Shown here piece after piece: positions 42,621 through 49,745 of a stretch of DNA of 64,000 nt. Positions within the stretch are counted from its first letter, which is position 1. Every line of letters begins with the position of its first letter. The notes under the pieces were generated by a model that was given only the letters and a program-made list of their open reading frames with translations, made no database searches and was not told the DNA's origin. A program made the translations under genes and the position numbers. This stretch comes from Salinicoccus halodurans (lineage in GTDB: Bacteria; Bacillota; Bacilli; Staphylococcales; Salinicoccaceae). The DNA is taken from assembly GCF_900114445.1 (NCBI RefSeq), contig NZ_FOTB01000005.1:186001-250000 (forward strand), in the 5' to 3' direction.

Positions 42621-42649
42621 ATAATACTGAATTTTCTGATTAATTTCAA
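42621..42649 (-). promoter_or_regulatory. Promoter of the candidate small RNA
   Basis: TTGAAA, 17 nt, TATTAT on the minus strand: five of six matches to consensus in each hexamer. Confidence 0.6.
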
Positions 42650-42723
42650 GAGTTTATTTCACTTTTTTGGATTTATTTTTTTGATATGGGGTAGATAGTA
42701 TCAAAAGGGTATTGGAGGCAATT

Positions 42724-42894
42724 ATGGAATTCATTAAATCATTACTTATATTTCTGTTTAAACTGTTCGTTGTTCTGTTGGTCGTAGCTACAGCGGGAAT
42801 TGCCGTACTGGCTTTCTTCCTGAAAAAAGATGTGGATGAAATCAAAGAATTCACAGAAAATCTGAAGCGGGAAATCAATTCGGAAAAAGAATAG
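42724..42894 (+). CDS. Small single-helix membrane protein
   Basis: A 56-residue protein starting at ATG 42724 after GGAGG (strong site, 6-7 nt). One long hydrophobic segment (about residues 7-36) is followed by a charged amphipathic tail (KKDVDEIKEFTENLKREINSEKE). Its own terminator follows at 42915-42939. Family unknown. Confidence 0.65.
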   Translation: MEFIKSLLIFLFKLFVVLLVVATAGIAVLAFFLKKDVDEIKEFTENLKREINSEKE

Positions 42895-42914
42895 AGATGT
42901 TTATACTAGGGGAG

Positions 42915-42939
42915 GGACACTTTTGTGTTCCTTTTTTTA
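42915..42939 (+). terminator. Terminator after the small membrane protein gene
   Basis: A 7-bp stem (42915-42921 with 42926-42932, one G-U), TTTT loop and a run of seven T. The following ~185 nt (42940-43123) contain GC-rich partly self-complementary sequence but no supportable gene. Confidence 0.8.
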
Positions 42940-43123
42940 TTTGCTGCGGGCTTACATCACTGTTTCAGCCGCGTTGATAAGAACGAAGAAGTCCCGTATC
43001 AGCGTTGGCAGCACAAACGGCGGCCGACAAAGGTCGCAGTATCGATTTTTATTCGTTGAGATGAGAAAAAGTTATTATCGAAACCGGAGCGATGATAATC
43101 AGCAAGCCACACTGTCACTTCAA

Positions 43124-43154
43124 TAAAAAAAGACGCCCCGTCAACAGAGGCGTC
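43124..43154 (-). terminator. znuA terminator
   Basis: GACGCC (43132-43137) pairs with GGCGTC (43149-43154) and is followed on the minus strand by TTTTTTT. Confidence 0.85.
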
Positions 43155-43179
43155 CTGCTTCAAAACATAAACTTCAAAT

Positions 43180-44169
43180 CTATTCATTCAATGCTTTATC
43201 CAGCACTTCAATATTTTCCCGCATGATCGACTGATATGTTGCATCTTCCCGATCCCGGTCAGTCAGGACTGCAAGGTTATGGAATTCCAGTGGTTCAGTG
43301 CCTGTTTCTTGGCGGATGGTATCGGCAATTTTGGAAGTGAGGTTCTGTTCGTATAAAATATACGGTGCATCCTGCGCCTCAACATTTTCGATGATTTCCA
43401 CGAGTTCCTGCTGGGAAGGCTCCTGGTTGTTCATGCCTGTTATGCCGACCTGATTGAAATGATACCTGTCTGCCAGGTAACCGAGAGATTCATGTGAAAT
43501 ATAGACGGTGTCCCGCTCAGGCGACTCTGTAATCGTTTTGAATTTTGAATCGATGTCTTCCAGATCGTTCTTCAGAGTCTCGAAATTTTCATTATAAAGC
43601 TGTTCCTGCTCTGGATTCATATCAACAAGTTTATCTTTTATCGATTCAGCCATCTGCAGTGAAAAGTTGGGATCGAGCCATATATGCGGATCTTCCGAAC
43701 CATGGTCATGTCCGTGATCGTGTGCCTCGTCTCCATTTTCGCTGTCATGGTCATGGCCGTGCTCTCCGTCTTCGTGGTTATGTCCTTCATGCATTTCTAT
43801 AAAATCGTCTTCAGAAATGACTTTCCCGGCTGCAAAGAAATTGCTGTGTTCTCCGACTGCATTTTTGATTTTTTCCGCTACAGGGTCGAATTGCTCTGTC
43901 GTATAGACGAATAAATCGCCGGCCGCAAAGTCGAGCATTTCTTTTTGTGTCGGTTCATAGGAATGGATATCGACACCGTTCGGATAAATTGTTTCCACAT
44001 CAACCGTGTCCCCGCCAATCTGTTCTACGAAACTTTTCAGAGGGAACACTGTTGTGTATATTTCAAAAGTGTTTTTATCTCCGTCTGTATCTCCGGCTGT
44101 GTCACTGCCACAGGCAGCAAGTGTGAGCACAAGCAGACTTGTGTATAGGATTGTCATAATTTTTTTCAT
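43180..44169 (-). CDS. znuA: Zinc ABC transporter substrate-binding lipoprotein
   Basis: Captures Zn2+ outside the cell for import. The 329-residue protein has a lipoprotein signal (LAAC, Cys about residue 20) and the cluster A-I fold with metal ligands in VDIHSYEP, DPHIWLDP and YISHESLGYLA. A His/Asp-rich loop (about residues 128-158) is the hallmark of zinc- rather than manganese-specific members. Two Zur-box-like sites overlap and follow its promoter. ABC permease and ATPase genes are not adjacent. AAAGGAG precedes the ATG by 9 nt. Confidence 0.92.
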   Translation of the reverse strand: MKKIMTILYTSLLVLTLAACGSDTAGDTDGDKNTFEIYTTVFPLKSFVEQIGGDTVDVETIYPNGVDIHSYEPTQKEMLDFAAGDLFVYTTEQFDPVAEKIKNAVGEHSNFFAAGKVISEDDFIEMHEGHNHEDGEHGHDHDSENGDEAHDHGHDHGSEDPHIWLDPNFSLQMAESIKDKLVDMNPEQEQLYNENFETLKNDLEDIDSKFKTITESPERDTVYISHESLGYLADRYHFNQVGITGMNNQEPSQQELVEIIENVEAQDAPYILYEQNLTSKIADTIRQETGTEPLEFHNLAVLTDRDREDATYQSIMRENIEVLDKALNE

Positions 44170-44196
44170 GTAAGTGTGCTCCTTTTATCAATCATA

Positions 44197-44246
44197 ACGG
44201 AATGATTACGATTTAAAATTATATCGTAACGGTTACGGTTAGGCAA
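44197..44246 (-). promoter_or_regulatory. znuA: znuA promoter with two Zur-like boxes
   Basis: On the minus strand the -35 TTGCCT (44246-44241) and -10 TATAAT (44223-44218) are 17 nt apart. One box (44224-44238) matches TCGTAATNATTACGA at 12/15 and lies in the spacer. The second (44197-44211) matches at 13/15 just downstream of the start of transcription. Zinc-dependent repression by Zur is expected. Confidence 0.78.
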
Positions 44247-44357
44247 GGGGGAATTGATATTTTTATAAAAGTATTGAAAAAATCAGCATTAACGCTTAAA
44301 ATGGTTAAGGCGGTTTAATGAAGACGGGGATCTGGCTGATATTGAATAGCAATCGTT

Positions 44358-44393
44358 TCATCCTGCATGCAGGATGATCAACTGGCCAGTTGA
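44358..44393. repeat. Two back-to-back perfect palindromes
   Basis: A 20-bp perfect palindrome (44358-44377, centre CTGCA|TGCAG) is directly followed by a 16-bp perfect palindrome (44378-44393, centre CTGG|CCAG), in the 349-nt gap between znuA and rpmG. There is no loop and no T-tract, so this is not a terminator; likely a dimer-protein binding region. Confidence 0.75.
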
Positions 44394-44432
44394 AAAGTAG
44401 CCCGGCAGTACTTTCAGAGTGCTGTCTGACAT

Positions 44433-44440
44433 GGTATAAT
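44433..44440 (+). promoter_or_regulatory. rpmG: rpmG promoter -10 region
   Basis: TATAAT at 44435-44440 is preceded by TGG, close to an extended -10; the -35 (TTTCAG at 44412) is poor. It lies ~40 nt after the paired palindromes. Confidence 0.55.
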
Positions 44441-44517
44441 ATTAATATTGTTCCAATTTTGCAGATCCATCACCGCAAATCGAACTAGAAACACGTATAG
44501 CAAAGGAGGCGGAACTG

Positions 44518-44667
44518 ATGAGAGTAAATGTAACTTTGGCTTGCACTGACTGTGGAGATCGTAACTATATTACGACTAAAAACAAAAAAAACAATCCTGA
44601 GCGTATTGAAATGAAAAAATACTGCCCTAGATCAAACAGCTACACACTGCATCGTGAAACGAAGTAA
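44518..44667 (+). CDS. rpmG: 50S ribosomal protein L33
   Basis: A 49-residue ribosomal protein starting at ATG 44518 after AAAGGAGG. Sequence elements [21 protein letters not shown], then KKYCPRSN and TLHRETK, are those of L33. The first zinc pair C-x2-C is intact; the second is reduced to a single Cys (CPRS), as in several staphylococcal L33 copies, so zinc binding is uncertain. It lies next to Zur-controlled znuA, though by position it has its own promoter. Confidence 0.93.
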   Translation: MRVNVTLACTDCGDRNYITTKNKKNNPERIEMKKYCPRSNSYTLHRETK

Positions 44668-44679
44668 GTGTCGCCTGTT

Positions 44680-44710
44680 GGCCGCCTGTGACCAGGCGGT
44701 CTTTTTTTTT
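44680..44710 (+). terminator. rpmG terminator
   Basis: A stem of 7-9 bp (44680-44688 with 44693-44701), TGAC loop and nine T. Confidence 0.9.
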
Positions 44711-44820
44711 ATTCTTTTACATATACGATTAGTGGAAGTTGCAGCGTTTATTCTGCTATCATTGAAAGTGAGGAAGTATACCGTTTGTGTTTTTAAAAAT
44801 GCATGGAGGAGAACTTGATA

Positions 44821-45693
44821 ATGACGACGATTATGGAAGGCAAGAAAGTAGCTGCATATCTTTCCGAAGAGATCAAAGATGCGCTTCGGGAATCCCATAA
44901 ACATGGGATCAAGCCCAAAGTCGCTTTTGTGAGGATTGGTGACCTGACAGACGCCATTTCATATGAGAATGCGGCTGTAAAACGTTTTGAAAAACTGGGT
45001 ATCGATACGGAACAGTACCATTTTCCGGGGGATGTCTCTGCGAAAGCATTCCTGACGAAATTCAGGGAGATCAACGAGAATTACGCGATCAACGGCATTC
45101 TGCTGCTGCAGCCGATTCCAAAGCATATCGATATGAAACGTGTCGTGGAACTGATGAACCCGATCAAGGATATTGACGGAATGACGCCGATCAACATCGG
45201 AAAGGTGCTTATGGCTGAAGATGATCGCCTAGAACCCTGCACACCTGCTGCAGTGATGGAAATTCTGAAATTCTATGATATTGACCTGAAAGGGAAAAAC
45301 GTCACTGTTGTCGGTGCAAGTACGGTTGTCGGCAAGCCGCTTTCTTTATCACTTATGAATAAAGAAGCGACGGTGACGACATGCAACCTCTATACTGATG
45401 ATCTGGTGGACAAATGCAGGAATGCAGATGTGGTCATCAGTGCAGCAGGGGTGATGAACCTGATTGACGAAGAACACGTCAAAGAAGGTGCCGTCGTTAT
45501 CGACGTCGGGATCAACTTCACTGAAGAAGGCAGGATGGTCGGCGACGTGAATTACGAAGCGGTCAAAGGCAAGACATCATTCATCACCCCGGTGCCGGGC
45601 GGTGTGGGGGCGATCACCACGACAGTGCTTGCCTATCACCTGATGCTGGCAACCGATTTTCAAAAAGAACCAGTACTGTTTCTGGAGGATTGA
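44821..45693 (+). CDS. folD: FolD-family methylenetetrahydrofolate dehydrogenase/cyclohydrolase, atypical active site
   Basis: A 290-residue cytoplasmic C1-folate enzyme starting at ATG 44821 after GGAGGAG. The NADP-binding motif VVGASTVVGKPLSLSL and PVPGGVGAITTTVL are intact. The cyclohydrolase active site is unusual: after Y48 the position of the catalytic Lys (E. coli K56) is A52, and the conserved Gln (Q98 of VQLPLP) is replaced in LLLQPIP. The Asp of KDIDG is kept. It may be a dehydrogenase with weak or no cyclohydrolase activity, in which case a normal FolD would be expected elsewhere. Single gene. Confidence 0.85.
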   Translation: MTTIMEGKKVAAYLSEEIKDALRESHKHGIKPKVAFVRIGDLTDAISYENAAVKRFEKLGIDTEQYHFPGDVSAKAFLTKFREINENYAINGILLLQPIPKHIDMKRVVELMNPIKDIDGMTPINIGKVLMAEDDRLEPCTPAAVMEILKFYDIDLKGKNVTVVGASTVVGKPLSLSLMNKEATVTTCNLYTDDLVDKCRNADVVISAAGVMNLIDEEHVKEGAVVIDVGINFTEEGRMVGDVNYEAVKGKTSFITPVPGGVGAITTTVLAYHLMLATDFQKEPVLFLED

Positions 45694-45700
45694 TTGGCAG

Positions 45701-45736
45701 AGACCGGGAATCGGGTCCCGGTCTTATTCTTTTTTG
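45701..45736 (+). terminator. folD terminator
   Basis: A perfect 9-bp stem (45701-45709 with 45716-45724) with a T-rich tail. Confidence 0.8.
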
Positions 45737-45792
45737 GCGGTTATATGAAAGGACGGCGTATTGTCATATTTTTATTTAACGGAGGGATCATC

Positions 45793-45846
45793 ATGAATGA
45801 CGAAGCACTGAGAAAAAACAACTCTTATCAAAGAGAACGGGAATGA
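45793..45846 (+). CDS. Possible 17-residue leader peptide or gene remnant
   Basis: GGAGGGA at an ideal distance from ATG 45793 opens a 17-codon frame (MNDEALRKNNSYQRERE). It ends in ATGA overlapping a second start (45843) for a 12-codon frame. Polar, no known family. It may be a short translated peptide, or the 5' end of a decayed gene. Confidence 0.3.
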   Translation: MNDEALRKNNSYQRERE

Positions 45847-45885
45847 AAATGAATAGCGAGACGTGCTCACCCGGGAAATGACTTT

Positions 45886-46269
45886 TCAAAGCATTGCAAT
45901 ATCCAGAATATCCATGAAGGATATGAATACCATATCGTCTGTCCGGGTTTTTGTTTTCTGTCCGATCAGCATGAGGCTCCACATATCGATCTTGACGATA
46001 TTCAGTGTGATATGAAAGCGTCTGCCGTCATAGTAGTATTCGACCTTTATCCGTCTCTTGTCTGCATGGGCTTTTGTCAAGACGCGGTCCATCTCTTCCA
46101 GCCGGTCATCTGAAAGTTCCGGACGGGTGATTTTGGTCTGGTCATCAATCAGACGGTCCACCGTTTCGAATTGTTCAGGCATCGTCGCAAAAGGGGCCCA
46201 TTTGATCATGCCCCTGCCCTGCGGAATGTTGGAATTGAGTTTTTCTATGGGCATATCCCGATAATCCAT
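45886..46269 (-). CDS. YolD-like family protein
   Basis: A 127-residue protein of the YolD-like group. Start ATG 46269 is favoured over ATG 46275, which lies only 2 nt from GAGG. Family landmarks are DRGMIKW-like QGRGMIKWAPFATMPEQF, then ITRPELSDDRLEEMDRVL and a beta-rich C-terminus. YolD genes commonly accompany umuC/Pol V-type genes in the SOS response; no polymerase gene adjoins this one. The promoter contains a LexA box, so DNA-damage induction is expected. Confidence 0.85.
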   Translation of the reverse strand: MDYRDMPIEKLNSNIPQGRGMIKWAPFATMPEQFETVDRLIDDQTKITRPELSDDRLEEMDRVLTKAHADKRRIKVEYYYDGRRFHITLNIVKIDMWSLMLIGQKTKTRTDDMVFISFMDILDIAML

Positions 46270-46303
46270 TGACATCGCCTCTTTTCACGTGCGGTTTAAA
46301 CTC

Positions 46304-46332
46304 ATTATACGAACATATGTTCTATTTTTCAA
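46304..46332 (-). promoter_or_regulatory. SOS (LexA) box inside the YolD promoter
   Basis: On the minus strand TTGAAA (46332-46327), 17 nt and TATAAT (46309-46304) form a near-consensus promoter. CGAACATATGTTCT (46310-46323) in the spacer matches the Gram-positive LexA/DinR box CGAAC-N4-GTTCG with one mismatch. Confidence 0.85.
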
Positions 46333-46416
46333 GAAGGAGTTAGTAAACTGTTTGTTTAGGGAATGATGATGTGTATGCTAAGATTATTAGAAAAGCAAGT
46401 TTAGGAGGAAAATTAA

Positions 46417-47436
46417 ATGATTGGATATATTGGAACCTATACCAAAGAAAATGGAAAAGGGATATACCGATATGAACTGGATACTGAAAAAGGCGAATTC
46501 AAATCTGTTGAAACGGCTGCAGAAACACCGAACGCCACTTACCTGGATATTCAGAACGACCGCATCTATGCGATAAAAAAAGGAAAAACCAAAGGCGGGA
46601 TTGCTACATATGAAATTGCCGACTTTGAAACAGGTGAACTCAGGTTCATCGATGACTGTCTTGAGGAAGGCGGTTCAGGCTGCCATCTGATGCTGACGTC
46701 AGACCAGAACTATCTGGTGGACACGGTCTATGGATCCGGTGAAGTGAGATTATATGAAGTGGATGACAGAGGTGTGGTAACGGACAGGCTGGATGTCTTC
46801 CAGATCGAAGGCGATGGGCCCCATGAGCGCCAGGACGGTCCACATGCACACTTTGTGACTGAAACACCGGACCGCCAGTATCTTACAGCAGTGGATCTCG
46901 GTGCAGATAAATTGGTCACGCTCAAGATTGAAGAGGGCAGACTGGAAAAAGTGGCAGAGTGCAAAGTCGCTCCGGGCAGCGGTCCGCGTCATCTCGTATT
47001 TAACGAAACAGGGGATTTCGCGTTCATATTCACCGAGCTTTCAAATGAAGTGATCGGTGCAGCCTATGCAGACGGTGTCTTCACACCTGAAGAAGTTTAT
47101 TCCGCATTGCCTGAAGACTTTGACGATCATTCACAGGGAGCGGCCATCCGCAAACATCCGAACAGGAAATTTTTATATGTATCCAACAGAGGACACAACA
47201 GCATTGCTGTATTCAAAGTCGATGAGGAAGGAAAGAAACTCGAAAGAATCCAGATTGAACCGACAAACGGTGACTGGCCGCGTGATTTCAACATTACACC
47301 GGACGGGGCGTATCTCATATGTGCCCACGAGCGTTCGCATAACCTCGTGCTGTTCGATATAAATGAAGACGGCACACTCACGCGCCGGGAAAGTGAAGCG
47401 GAAGTGCCGGAAGGCGTCTTCGTGGGATTTCTGTAA
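46417..47436 (+). CDS. Lactonase-family beta-propeller protein (6-phosphogluconolactonase type)
   Basis: A 339-residue seven-bladed propeller of the YkgB/Pgl-like lactonase family. Hallmarks are IGYIGTYTKENGKGIYRYELD at the start, DGPHAHFV, APGSGPRHLVF, NRGHNSIAVF and NGDWPRDFNITPDGAYL. It probably hydrolyses 6-phosphogluconolactone in the pentose phosphate pathway, though the family also contains other lactonases. ATG 46417 follows AGGAGG. The next gene's ATG directly follows the stop codon. Confidence 0.88.
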   Translation: MIGYIGTYTKENGKGIYRYELDTEKGEFKSVETAAETPNATYLDIQNDRIYAIKKGKTKGGIATYEIADFETGELRFIDDCLEEGGSGCHLMLTSDQNYLVDTVYGSGEVRLYEVDDRGVVTDRLDVFQIEGDGPHERQDGPHAHFVTETPDRQYLTAVDLGADKLVTLKIEEGRLEKVAECKVAPGSGPRHLVFNETGDFAFIFTELSNEVIGAAYADGVFTPEEVYSALPEDFDDHSQGAAIRKHPNRKFLYVSNRGHNSIAVFKVDEEGKKLERIQIEPTNGDWPRDFNITPDGAYLICAHERSHNLVLFDINEDGTLTRRESEAEVPEGVFVGFL

Positions 47437-47745
47437 ATGAAGAAAAGCAGCATGATCATCATTGTACTCGTTCTGGCTGCGGTCCTGCTGCTCGTACTGC
47501 CGCTGGCGGATAAGACCAGTGGCTCTGAACGGGTCATCATCGATAATACGCTTCATGAGATTGTGCATCCTTCCTGTTTTGACCAGGCAGACCTGACCAA
47601 TTATATCGATGAGGTTTCATATTCACGGGCAACGGAAGAACTTGGATATACAGTGAAAGATGAATGTTCCAAGAAATACTTGCAGGAAGGCAAGGAGAGT
47701 GTAATAAGTAAAATAATTAAACAAAAAGTTGATATACTATATTGA
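47437..47745 (+). CDS. Hypothetical membrane-anchored or secreted protein
   Basis: A 102-residue protein beginning on the base after the lactonase stop. An N-terminal hydrophobic segment (residues ~5-25) acts as signal anchor; there is no lipobox. The external part has two cysteines (HPSCFDQADL and KDECSKKYL, about 28 residues apart) that could form a disulfide. Family not recognised; conserved coupling to the lactonase gene would help judge its role. Confidence 0.7.
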   Translation: MKKSSMIIIVLVLAAVLLLVLPLADKTSGSERVIIDNTLHEIVHPSCFDQADLTNYIDEVSYSRATEELGYTVKDECSKKYLQEGKESVISKIIKQKVDILY

Positions 47746-47761
47746 TTTTTCAGAAAATTGG

Positions 47762-47788
47762 TGGTATTATTTGTTTATACCATTTTTT
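47762..47788 (+). terminator. Weak terminator after the lactonase unit
   Basis: TGGTAT (47762-47767) pairs with ATACCA (47777-47782), then six T. Confidence 0.55.
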
Positions 47789-47830
47789 CATTCTTTCAAC
47801 TATTATTTTTTTGGAATTGCCTTCCATTAA

Positions 47831-47860
47831 AAAATGCCCCTGCTTCCGCAGGGGCATTTT
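47831..47860. terminator. Bidirectional terminator
   Basis: A perfect 13-bp stem (47831-47843 with 47848-47860) and TTCC loop, AAAA and TTTT at the ends. Confidence 0.9.
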
Positions 47861-47866
47861 CATGTT

Positions 47867-48130
47867 CTATTTTATTTTTACATCGTCATATTGATCGCTC
47901 CTGATGACAAAAGCGACATATGGACATGTCGGCTGGATCTTCTTGTCATTCGCCCGTGCCATCTCCACAATCTCATCTACGAGATCCCGTGCAAGACCTC
48001 TGTTGCGATACTCAGGTTCTGTAAAAGTACTGGTCACATCATAATATGCATCATGCTCTTCGTAAATGAGTTCCGCAACCACATTGTGGCCTTCTTCAAG
48101 AAAAAGTTTTCCATCTTCCTTCTTAAGCAT
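47867..48130 (-). CDS. Small GNAT-like acetyltransferase (YidJ/Acetyltransf_CG type)
   Basis: An 87-residue protein with the minimal acetyl-CoA motif EPEYRNRGLARDLVDEIVEMA and CPYVAFVIR, typical of the short GNAT_like (PF14542) family of unknown substrate. AAAGGAG precedes the ATG. It lies 15 nt downstream of ppaC in the same direction. Confidence 0.88.
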   Translation of the reverse strand: MLKKEDGKLFLEEGHNVVAELIYEEHDAYYDVTSTFTEPEYRNRGLARDLVDEIVEMARANDKKIQPTCPYVAFVIRSDQYDDVKIK

Positions 48131-48145
48131 GAAATCTGCTCCTTT

Positions 48146-49069
48146 CTATGACAAAGCTTTAGTAATATTCGGTACAACCTGTTTCTTGCGTGAAACGACA
48201 CCTTCCAATACTGCAGTGTTATCATCAAGGGAAACATCGAAGGCTTTCTCCACAGCGCCGGATTCTTTTCCGAGTGAGAGTACTTTGGACTCGGATTTGA
48301 GGATGTCTGTCACTACAAGGACAAACAGGTCATAGCCTTCTGTGTCAATCTGCTTGTTGATTGCGTCTTCGATTTCTGCTCTTCTCTCAAACACTTCATC
48401 AACATCCACTACATTGATTTGGGCAATGCGTGTCGTTTTGACGCCCATGTCGAATGATTTGGCATCTCCTGTAATGAGCTCCTCAGCGGACTTATCATGT
48501 GTCGAAGCACCTGCCTTGAGCATTTCGATCCCATAGGATTCAAGATCGACACCAGCGATTTCCTTAAGCTCCGCCGCTGCATCGATATCCTCTTCAGTCG
48601 TAGTAGGGGATTTAAACAGTAAAGTATCTGAAATGATTGCTGAAATCATCAGTCCCGCCATTTCTTTGGTGATTTCAAGAGAGTTCTCTTTATACACTTT
48701 GTTGAGGATGGTTGCTGTACATCCCACAGGTTCTGCCCGGTAGTAGAGCGGGGACTCTGTCTGGAAGTTCGCAATGCGGTGGTGGTCCAATACTTTCAGG
48801 ATATGTGCATTCCCGATATTCTCGGCAGACTGCTGGAACTCGTTGTGGTCGACAAGAATGACCTGTTCCCCGTCTTCGAGTTTTTCAAGAAGTTCAGGTG
48901 CCTGGGCACCAAAATATTCAAGGGCATATTTTGTTTCTGCACCAATTTCCCCCAGGCGGAAGCTTTTCGCATCATTGCCAAGACGGCTTTCGATGTCTGC
49001 TGCAACAATCGCTGAAGTGATTGTATCGGTATCCGGATTCTGATGTCCAAAAATTTTAACTGCACTCAT
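48146..49069 (-). CDS. ppaC: Manganese-dependent inorganic pyrophosphatase
   Basis: Family II pyrophosphatase (DHH superfamily) that hydrolyses cytoplasmic pyrophosphate. The 307-residue protein has the metal motifs GHQNPDTDTI, ILVDHNE, LDHHRI and the C-terminal SRKKQVVP (substrate-binding S-R-K-K). Full length. The same gene lies near NAD genes in staphylococci; both NAD synthetase and PncB release pyrophosphate. Confidence 0.95.
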   Translation of the reverse strand: MSAVKIFGHQNPDTDTITSAIVAADIESRLGNDAKSFRLGEIGAETKYALEYFGAQAPELLEKLEDGEQVILVDHNEFQQSAENIGNAHILKVLDHHRIANFQTESPLYYRAEPVGCTATILNKVYKENSLEITKEMAGLMISAIISDTLLFKSPTTTEEDIDAAAELKEIAGVDLESYGIEMLKAGASTHDKSAEELITGDAKSFDMGVKTTRIAQINVVDVDEVFERRAEIEDAINKQIDTEGYDLFVLVVTDILKSESKVLSLGKESGAVEKAFDVSLDDNTAVLEGVVSRKKQVVPNITKALS

Positions 49070-49134
49070 ATTAAATGTCTCCTTTGATATGTTATTACTA
49101 TTCCCATTTTATCACTCAAACACTCATTCTTCTA

Positions 49135-49683
49135 TTATTCGACTGTGGCTCCGAGAGAATTTTTGAAATGTTCCAGTGCGAATGTGTGGCCGTCAGGGTT
49201 GAACGATGCCACACAGGAGGCGGGTACTGTAATCCTGTATCCCCTGTTATATGCATCAACTGCACTATGCATGATGCATATGTCCGTCACCAGGCCGGTC
49301 AGGACAACACTGTTGATCCCCCGCTCCCGGAGCAGCTGTTCGAGATTGGTTCCGGCAAATGCGCTGTATCTTGTCTTGTCTATGAAGAATACATGACCGG
49401 CATCCTTTATTTCTTCATAAATGTCCTTCACCCTGCCGAACAGTTCACGACCCTCTGTCCCGGCGATATTATGCGGTGGGAAAAGCCTGGTTTCAGGATG
49501 ATGGGGATCTTCTTCCTGATGAATGTCCATCATGAAGAAGACCGGTTTCTCGGCCTCATGGAAATTCCTTATCTTCTCTACAAGTGCCGCTTCAATTTCC
49601 AGTGCCGGTCTGCCTGCTGTCAGTCTGCCGTCAGGTGCCGCGAAATCATATGAATAATCAATTACAAGAAGTGCTTCTGTCAT
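49135..49683 (-). CDS. pncA: Nicotinamidase (isochorismatase-like cysteine hydrolase)
   Basis: Deamidates nicotinamide to nicotinate for NAD salvage. The 182-residue protein has catalytic D9 (VIDYSYDF), K103 (DKTRYSAF) and C136 (GLVTDICIM), and metal ligands in DIHQEEDPHHPETRLFPPH (D53, H55, H71). This is the nicotinamidase pattern, and pncB and nadE lie close by, so the assignment is firm. Confidence 0.92.
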   Translation of the reverse strand: MTEALLVIDYSYDFAAPDGRLTAGRPALEIEAALVEKIRNFHEAEKPVFFMMDIHQEEDPHHPETRLFPPHNIAGTEGRELFGRVKDIYEEIKDAGHVFFIDKTRYSAFAGTNLEQLLRERGINSVVLTGLVTDICIMHSAVDAYNRGYRITVPASCVASFNPDGHTFALEHFKNSLGATVE

Positions 49684-49745
49684 AATACTCCCTCTTTTCC
49701 AAATGAATTGTTTGTATTTATTATTCCATTAAACAACGGATAATT

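Noticed and set aside
42626-42645. CodY box upstream of the 56-residue protein gene
   Set aside because: Only 12 of 15 positions match in a very AT-rich stretch that is better explained as the small-RNA promoter.
42923-43126. 67-residue frame downstream of the small membrane protein gene
   Set aside because: It begins inside a terminator hairpin, has no ribosome site and an implausible composition.
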